A DNA stretch of 64,000 nucleotides from Galbibacter sp048266365. Its GTDB lineage: Bacteria; Bacteroidota; Bacteroidia; Flavobacteriales; Flavobacteriaceae. The DNA lies in contig NZ_JBLWZP010000012.1 in assembly GCF_048266365.1 (NCBI RefSeq), positions 1 to 64,000 on the forward strand, read 5' to 3'. Shown here piece after piece: positions 58,892-64,000 of the stretch. Made by a program: the position numbers and the translations under genes. Within the stretch, counting starts at the first letter, position 1, and every line of letters starts with the position of its first letter. Below the pieces are notes generated by a model. The model was not told where the DNA came from. It did no database searches and was given only the letters and a program-made list of their open reading frames with translations.

Positions 58892-60325
58892 TTAAAACTC
58901 AGCATTTTGAGGGGTTCTTGGAAAAGGGATGACGTCTCGTATATTTGACATCCCTGTAGTGAACAACACCAAACGTTCAAATCCAAGTCCAAATCCACTG
59001 TGGGTTGCAGTTCCAAATTTTCTCAAATCCATGTACCACCACAACTCTTTTTCGTCTATACCCATCGCTTTTACCTTGTCCTTAAGTACCTCATACCGCT
59101 CTTCACGTTGCGATCCTCCAACGATCTCACCAATGCCAGGGAATAGAATATCCATTGCACGTACGGTTTTACCGTCTTCGTTTTGGCGCATATAAAATGC
59201 TTTGATATCAGCTGGATAATCAAATAAGATTACTGGAGCTTTAAAATGTTTCTCAACTAAATAACGCTCGTGTTCACTTTGAAGATCCGCTCCCCATTCT
59301 TCGATGATATAATTGAACTTTTTCTTTTTGTTGGGTTTTGAATTCTTTAGAATATCTATGGCTTCTGTGTAACTTACTCTTTTAAAGTTGTTTTCAGTGA
59401 CGAAGCGTAATTTTTCAATGAGTTTCATTTCGCTACGCTCTGCCTGTGGTTTTGATTTTTCTTCTTCAAGTAATCGTCCCTCTAGAAAGTTCAAGTCGTC
59501 TGAACAATGTTCTAAGACATAGCTCAATACATTCTTTATAAAATCCTCAGCCAAATCCATATTACCGTCCAAATCCAAAAAGGCAACTTCAGGCTCAATC
59601 ATCCAAAATTCTGCCAGGTGTCTTGAGGTATTGGAGTTCTCGGCTCTAAAAGTAGGGCCAAAAGTGTAAATCTTTCCTAAGGCCATGGCATAAGCCTCTC
59701 CTTCAAGTTGTCCAGAAACTGTTAAATTGGTTTCTTTACCAAAAAAGTCTTCTTTATAATCAACTTCCTTTTGATCGTTTAAAGGTGGGTTTTTAGCATC
59801 CAATGTAGTAACTCTGAACATTTCTCCCGCACCTTCTGCATCGGATCCTGTAATGATAGGAGTGTTCACATAGTTAAACCCATGTTCTCTAAAATAGTTA
59901 TGTACCGCGAAAGATAGGGCAGAACGTACTCGCATAATTGCACCGAAGGTATTGGTGCGAATGCGCAAATGCGCTTTCTCTCTTAAAAATTCAAGAGAAT
60001 GCTTTTTAGGTTGTATTGGGAATTCTTCCGGATTCGCTATACCTAAAATTTCAATTTCCTTAACTTGAATCTCTACGGATTGACCTCTACCTTGGCTTTC
60101 AACCAAAGTTCCTACGATAGATACCGCAGCTCCGGTGTTGAGTTGTTTTAGCACATTTTCAGGGAAGTTTTCATAATCGACTACACACTGAATATTATGG
60201 ATGGTGGATCCATCATTTAAAGCGATAAAACGATTACTTCTAAAGGTTCTAATCCAACCTTTCACACCAACTTCTTGAAGAAGTTGGTCACTTGATAACA
60301 GCTCTTTAATACTTTTTAATTCCAT
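58892..60325 (-). CDS. asnS: Asparaginyl-tRNA synthetase
   Basis: A 477-residue class IIb synthetase. N-terminal OB-fold anticodon domain (about 15-105: VGVKGWIRTFRSNRFIALND). Motif 2: PTFRAENSNTSRHLAEFWMIEPE (about residues 229-251, in pieces). Motif 3: GFGLGFERLVLFTTG near the C-terminus. It charges tRNA-Asn directly. The asnS-rpoN order is conserved in Flavobacteriaceae. It is notable that the scar in this window is a tRNA-Asn gene, but there is no functional link. Confidence 0.97.
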   Translation of the reverse strand: MELKSIKELLSSDQLLQEVGVKGWIRTFRSNRFIALNDGSTIHNIQCVVDYENFPENVLKQLNTGAAVSIVGTLVESQGRGQSVEIQVKEIEILGIANPEEFPIQPKKHSLEFLREKAHLRIRTNTFGAIMRVRSALSFAVHNYFREHGFNYVNTPIITGSDAEGAGEMFRVTTLDAKNPPLNDQKEVDYKEDFFGKETNLTVSGQLEGEAYAMALGKIYTFGPTFRAENSNTSRHLAEFWMIEPEVAFLDLDGNMDLAEDFIKNVLSYVLEHCSDDLNFLEGRLLEEEKSKPQAERSEMKLIEKLRFVTENNFKRVSYTEAIDILKNSKPNKKKKFNYIIEEWGADLQSEHERYLVEKHFKAPVILFDYPADIKAFYMRQNEDGKTVRAMDILFPGIGEIVGGSQREERYEVLKDKVKAMGIDEKELWWYMDLRKFGTATHSGFGLGFERLVLFTTGMSNIRDVIPFPRTPQNAEF

Positions 60326-60550
60326 TGTGTAATGCTAACTATAAATAAGGCTGCAAAGATAAAACTTTAAAACTAGATTTAAAGTCAACACCTGAGTTAT
60401 TAGAAAATTAATGCCGACCATAGATTAATGTGGCAGATATTTATTATTATTTTATTTTAAAAAATTATATTGTAAGAAAAAATTTGTACATTTAACATGA
60501 TGAGCATATAAAAATCTAGATTTTACTTGTTTTGTAAGGGTATAATAATC
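60326..60550. other. Non-coding gap upstream of a possible small RNA
   Basis: The stretch between asnS and the promoter at 60551 is very AT-rich and shows no gene. The asnS promoter must lie in the first part. TTTG at 60531-60534 may be the -33 box of the small RNA. Confidence 0.4.
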
Positions 60551-60672
60551 TATTTTTGTTTTGTAGGAAATTACCAGTCAATTTGAAGTTGACTTTCGAA
60601 AATATTTAAGATTGTAGGTTTGGGGGAACCTTAAAGTCTGTTCGGAACATTATGTTTCGGCAGACTTTTTTT
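60551..60672 (+). ncRNA. Candidate small RNA with promoter and terminator
   Basis: TATTTTTG (60551-60558) fits the -7 box, with TTTG at 60531-60534 as -33. Then come three hairpins: AGTCAA/TTGACT (60576-60594), GGTT/AACC (60617-60630) and a terminator AAAGTCTG/CAGACTTT (60633-60668) with a T-run on the plus strand. No reading frame lies in it. The terminator points away from the minus-strand RND gene, whose stop codon it touches, so a plus-strand transcript is the best explanation. No known RNA family was recognised. Confidence 0.45.
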
Positions 60673-63070
60673 AATTTTTATCCTCCAGTTCCTCGTTGTT
60701 TTTTGGAAGTACGTTGATGCTCGGTTTTTTCAATGTTTTCTTGTTTGCAATATTTCTTTCCAAGGCAAGAAGCATAGAAGGTAATACGATAAGGTTGGAT
60801 AACATCGCAATTAAGAGGGTAAATGAAACAAGTCCTCCAAGTGCTTTAGTTCCTCCAAAACTACTCAACATAAAGACTGAAAACCCAAAAAATAGGACTA
60901 CTGAGGTGTAAAACATACTGATTCCAGACTCACGAAGGGCTCCGAAGACTGATTTTCGTATGCGCCAATCGTTCTTGATAAGTTCTTGCCTGTACTTGGC
61001 TAAAAAATGGATTGTATCATCCACCGATATACCAAAGGCAACACTAAATACTAAAATAGTTGATGGTTTGATAGGGATGCCAAGGAATCCCATCATTCCG
61101 GCGGTGATGAGTAATGGCAGTATATTTGGAACCAATGAGATGATAATCATCCTAAAGGATCTGAATAAGTAGGCCATAAGTAATGATATCAAGAATATGG
61201 CGAAGCCTAAAGATGTCATAAGGTTCTTGACCAGGTACTTGGTACCTTGCATAAACACTAGAGCCTTCCCGGTAAGAGTAACCTCATAACGATCATCCGG
61301 AAGTACTTTGGCGACTTTCTTTTCAACGTCAGCCTTAATTTCTTCCATCTGCTCTGTACCAATATCCTTCATAAAGGTGGTAATTCGAGCGATCTGCCCA
61401 GTACTATCCACAAAACTTTTCAGCAAATTAGTGTTGTTGGTAGAGCTTCTAGCGTAGGATAAGATAAAGGCCTTTTCCTGATTATTGGGTAATTGGTAAT
61501 AATTAGGATTGCCGTTGTAGTATGCTTGTTTGGAATATTTGACCAAGTTCGTCACAGAAATCGGTGACGATAGTTCTGGAATCTCCTTGATAAGTGTTTC
61601 TAATTCATCCATTCTTCTTAAAGTGGACAAATTCATTACCCCATTTTTTCGTTTAGTATCTACCATGATTTCGACGGGAAGAATACCATCAAATTCATCT
61701 TCGTAGAATTTAATGTCGTCAAAAAACGAAGCATCCTCTGGCATATCTTCTAGCAGACTTCCAGATATTCGAATCTGATAAACCCCTATTATACTTAGGA
61801 TTATAGCGATTATTACACTGATAAATACAGCAATTCTGTGATGTCGAACCGTGCTTTCCATCCATTTGACAAACTTGCCTATCCAGCGTTTGTTGAGATG
61901 TTTGAGGTGTTTGTATTTAGGTGGATACATGAAACTGTACACAATCGGTATGATAAGAATGGAAAGGATAAATATCGCGATGATATTGATAGAGGCCACT
62001 ATACCGAATTCTTTTAAAAGTGTGCTTTCAGTGATTATGAACGTTGCAAAACCTGCAGCCGTCGTTAGGTTTGTCATCAGGGTTGCATCACCAACTTTCG
62101 AAATGACTCGTTGTAATGATTTTGCTTGATTTCCGTGTTTTTGAACTTCTTGTTGGTATTTGTTGATTAGAAATATACAATTGGGGATACCAATCACAAT
62201 GATAAGAGGTGGAATTAACGCCGTCAAAATGGTAATCTCATAGCCGAGTAGACCCAGAATTCCAAAGGCCCACATCACCCCTATAATCACGACACACATC
62301 GAGATGAAGGTGGCCCTGTAGGACCGGAAAAAGAGAAAGAAAATCAGAGATGTAACAAGAAGCGTGGCTCCGATAAACAAACCGATTTCACCAATAATAA
62401 TATCGGCATTGAGCGATCGGATATACGGCATACCGGAAACTTTAACGTCTATTCCAGTATCTGCTTCAAAATCCTCAATCATAGGGATGAAATTATTCAA
62501 CACGAAATTCTTTCGAACTGCGGTATTGACAATTTCTTTGTCCATGTAAATCACAGACCGTATCGTTTGTGTCTCTTTGTTGTATAACAAACTTTCATAA
62601 AAGGGTAACTTGTGAAAGATTTCATCCTTAATACTGTCGAGCTGTTGTTGTGAGCTTAGTTCCCCTTGAATCAGCGGTGTTAACTCAAATTTTTGTTTCT
62701 CAGTATTCTTTACGAGAGTTTGAAGATTGTCAGTAGATAGAATTAGGTCTACCTCAGGTTCTGCTTGAATTTGTTTGCTTAGTTTATTCCATTTGTTGAA
62801 ATTATCTAAGTCAAAAATGGCGCTATCCTTAATGGCGATGACCATGACATTCCCTTCTTCACCAAAAGTATCTAAAAACTTTTTATAATCTACATTTACT
62901 GGATGGTGATCAGGTAAAAGATTCGCCTCGGTATTGGTGAATTGTATATACTTCCATTGTGAAGATAAAAACAAAGTGATTCCAAAAAGGATAAGTAATA
63001 TTACAATACGATTCCGCAGGATGATTCGAGACGTAGTCCCCCAAAACCCGCTTGTTACTTTCTTGGCCAT
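60671..63070 (-). CDS. MMPL/RND-superfamily exporter
   Basis: A 799-residue inner-membrane exporter of the hydrophobe/amphiphile (MMPL) branch of RND. It has a two-fold repeat: TM1 at about 17-37, a periplasmic domain (38-215), five helices up to about 385, TM7 at about 410-430, a second periplasmic domain (435-635) and five helices to about 770. Motifs: ADIIIGEIGLFIGATLLVTS and SVAFGISVDDTIHFLAKYR (the Asp pair of the RND proton relay region). It probably exports a lipid or hydrophobic compound. Upstream (in transcription) nothing; downstream the DUF5686-type gene is separate by 45 bases and precedes it, so both could share an operon. Confidence 0.88.
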   Translation of the reverse strand: MAKKVTSGFWGTTSRIILRNRIVILLILFGITLFLSSQWKYIQFTNTEANLLPDHHPVNVDYKKFLDTFGEEGNVMVIAIKDSAIFDLDNFNKWNKLSKQIQAEPEVDLILSTDNLQTLVKNTEKQKFELTPLIQGELSSQQQLDSIKDEIFHKLPFYESLLYNKETQTIRSVIYMDKEIVNTAVRKNFVLNNFIPMIEDFEADTGIDVKVSGMPYIRSLNADIIIGEIGLFIGATLLVTSLIFFLFFRSYRATFISMCVVIIGVMWAFGILGLLGYEITILTALIPPLIIVIGIPNCIFLINKYQQEVQKHGNQAKSLQRVISKVGDATLMTNLTTAAGFATFIITESTLLKEFGIVASINIIAIFILSILIIPIVYSFMYPPKYKHLKHLNKRWIGKFVKWMESTVRHHRIAVFISVIIAIILSIIGVYQIRISGSLLEDMPEDASFFDDIKFYEDEFDGILPVEIMVDTKRKNGVMNLSTLRRMDELETLIKEIPELSSPISVTNLVKYSKQAYYNGNPNYYQLPNNQEKAFILSYARSSTNNTNLLKSFVDSTGQIARITTFMKDIGTEQMEEIKADVEKKVAKVLPDDRYEVTLTGKALVFMQGTKYLVKNLMTSLGFAIFLISLLMAYLFRSFRMIIISLVPNILPLLITAGMMGFLGIPIKPSTILVFSVAFGISVDDTIHFLAKYRQELIKNDWRIRKSVFGALRESGISMFYTSVVLFFGFSVFMLSSFGGTKALGGLVSFTLLIAMLSNLIVLPSMLLALERNIANKKTLKKPSINVLPKNNEELEDKN

Positions 63071-63115
63071 TTAAAAAATTTTCCGTGCAAAGTTAGAAAT
63101 CCCCATTGAAGTGTG

Positions 63116-64000
63116 CTAAAAACCAAGCGTTAAATAATAGGTAAACTTTAAAGAAATGTTATCGTCAAAACTTGGAAGATGGTAAGCGCCATAACGATAC
63201 ATAAAACTTAAGCCGAAACCTTTGAATAATTTATTGACTTCTAATCCGCTTTCCGAATATCCTTTTTCCATGGAGTTGAATTCAATATCATGGTGTTTTT
63301 GCATGCCTGCAGTAGATCCAATTCCAAATCGTGATATAAGTGCAAACTCTGGTCTTAACCAAGAGCTAATGTTGAATCTGTTAAAAGTGTGTCTTGCCTG
63401 AAAAATGGCATATTTATCAGATAAAAATTCATTGAAATACATGGTTTCAAAACTATTTCTACCCGCTACTGAAAAACGATTTAAAATAGCTTCACCCCCT
63501 GGCTGGTTAGGGGATGCATTATAAAGTTCAGTTACCGGAAGGTCACCAAAACTAATGCCTGCAACTACCTGGAAGGAGGTTACCCCTTTGTTTAAAGGCC
63601 TCAGTTCATGCATTGCTCTAAGGGCGATTTTTGTATAATTGAGATCACTGTTGATCACATTTTTAAACGCTTGACTGTACTGCAAACTGAATTGCGGATA
63701 GTTTTTCTCAATGACAGTTTTTCCCGAATCGCTTTGGAGGTATTTGTTGAAAGGATTCCATTGTATTGAGGCCGTTATGGAACTATTTTGATAATTGTGA
63801 TAAGATTCTCCATCGTTGGCATAGCTGTATTGGTAAGTTGGCGTTACGTCCTGATAGGAGAGTTGAAATCTGGAATTCAACTTGGGATTAAAATCATGAG
63901 TTAAATAGGTACTAACATCTTTGATCTTGTGGAAATATGTCAGATTGAATAAACGGGGTTCGAATAAATAGAAGGCTCGTCCATCAGTTAAAAACGTAAG
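63116..64000 (-). CDS. DUF5686-family outer-membrane protein (C-terminal part)
   Basis: The open frame runs through the window edge at 64000; 294 residues are visible and the N-terminus is missing. Visible blocks are RAFYLFEPRLFNLTYF at the start, SITASIQWNPFNKYL, QFSLQYSQAFKNV, EFNSMEKGYSESGLEVNKLF and the aromatic end FTYYLTLGF. This is the C-terminal barrel of the DUF5686 family of large Bacteroidota outer-membrane proteins, which normally start with a carboxypeptidase-regulatory-like domain. Function unknown. It is followed by the MMPL exporter on the same strand, 45 bases away. Confidence 0.82.
   Translation of the reverse strand, partial: LTFLTDGRAFYLFEPRLFNLTYFHKIKDVSTYLTHDFNPKLNSRFQLSYQDVTPTYQYSYANDGESYHNYQNSSITASIQWNPFNKYLQSDSGKTVIEKNYPQFSLQYSQAFKNVINSDLNYTKIALRAMHELRPLNKGVTSFQVVAGISFGDLPVTELYNASPNQPGGEAILNRFSVAGRNSFETMYFNEFLSDKYAIFQARHTFNRFNISSWLRPEFALISRFGIGSTAGMQKHHDIEFNSMEKGYSESGLEVNKLFKGFGLSFMYRYGAYHLPSFDDNISLKFTYYLTLGF

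Noticed and set aside
1..64000. CRISPR array or cas genes
   Set aside because: No regularly spaced repeats of 25-40 bases and no Cas-like proteins were seen.

Overview
The window is a stretch of chromosome from a Bacteroidota bacterium, most likely a marine member of the Flavobacteriaceae. The evidence is a SusC/SusD pair with two GH92 alpha-mannosidases, the asnS-rpoN and rpsP-rimM gene orders, a ribosomal protein S16 with a long acidic tail, an ExbB/ExbD cluster with two ExbD proteins, DUF5686, PorT-family and DUF3871 proteins, AT-rich intergenic DNA, and repeated promoter -7 boxes of the Bacteroidetes type (TANNTTTG). No genus can be assigned from sequence reading alone.

Layout. (1) Positions 1 to about 11,570 are the right-hand part of an integrated mobile element; its left end is outside the window. 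It holds a transposase tail at the left edge, a three-gene operon of unknown lipoprotein/membrane/cytosolic proteins, an XRE regulator, a RadC-type JAB protein, a TcmP + three-Cys (DUF5131) pair, a Panacea-domain protein followed by a 674-residue protein with three C-terminal membrane segments, DUF3871, a RecA-like ATPase and a tyrosine integrase. The element ends in the 3' half of a tRNA-Asn(GTT) gene, which is the attachment-site scar. (2) Positions 11,640-12,240 hold two abutting transposase remnants (IS200/IS605 and IS256 types). (3) Positions 12,274-23,721 are an accessory stretch with long gene-poor gaps: a sulfatase, a thioredoxin-like lipoprotein, two beta-barrel-like proteins, a lipoprotein, a GH9 glycosidase, a HipBA toxin-antitoxin pair and a hypothetical protein. 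(4) Positions 23,927-30,858 are housekeeping: leuS, a YugP-like metallopeptidase, hemW, rpsP-rimM and a TrmN6-type methyltransferase. (5) Positions 31,017-43,107 are a polysaccharide utilisation locus for alpha-mannosides: susC, susD, two GH92 enzymes, and a GMC flavoprotein with its gluconate-2-dehydrogenase-3-type small subunit. Three LacI-type operator-like palindromes lie in front of susC and the first GH92 gene. (6) Positions 43,212-64,000 are core metabolism and envelope: glutaryl-CoA dehydrogenase, sucA-sucB, a retropepsin-like protease, tatD, an acyltransferase, asparaginase, tRNA-Ser(GGA), exbB-X-exbD-exbD, a PorT-family barrel, rpoN, asnS, an MMPL/RND exporter and the end of a DUF5686 outer-membrane protein.

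How genes work together. The PUL can be read as a complete outer-membrane capture system (SusCD) feeding two exo-alpha-mannosidases whose active-site motifs place them in different GH92 subgroups, with an added periplasmic oxidising module (FAD/Fe-S GMC enzyme probably exported with its small subunit) that may oxidise released sugars to keto-sugars. The most likely undescribed system is the AT-rich cassette at 3,551-8,081 in the mobile element: a translationally coupled TcmP/DUF5131 pair and, from a separate promoter, a Panacea protein plus a membrane-anchored effector-like protein, closed by a strong two-way terminator. Other points of interest are a possible small RNA at 60,551-60,672, a mutually exclusive pairing in the rpsP leader, and an unlisted 41-residue membrane protein at 49,460-49,585.
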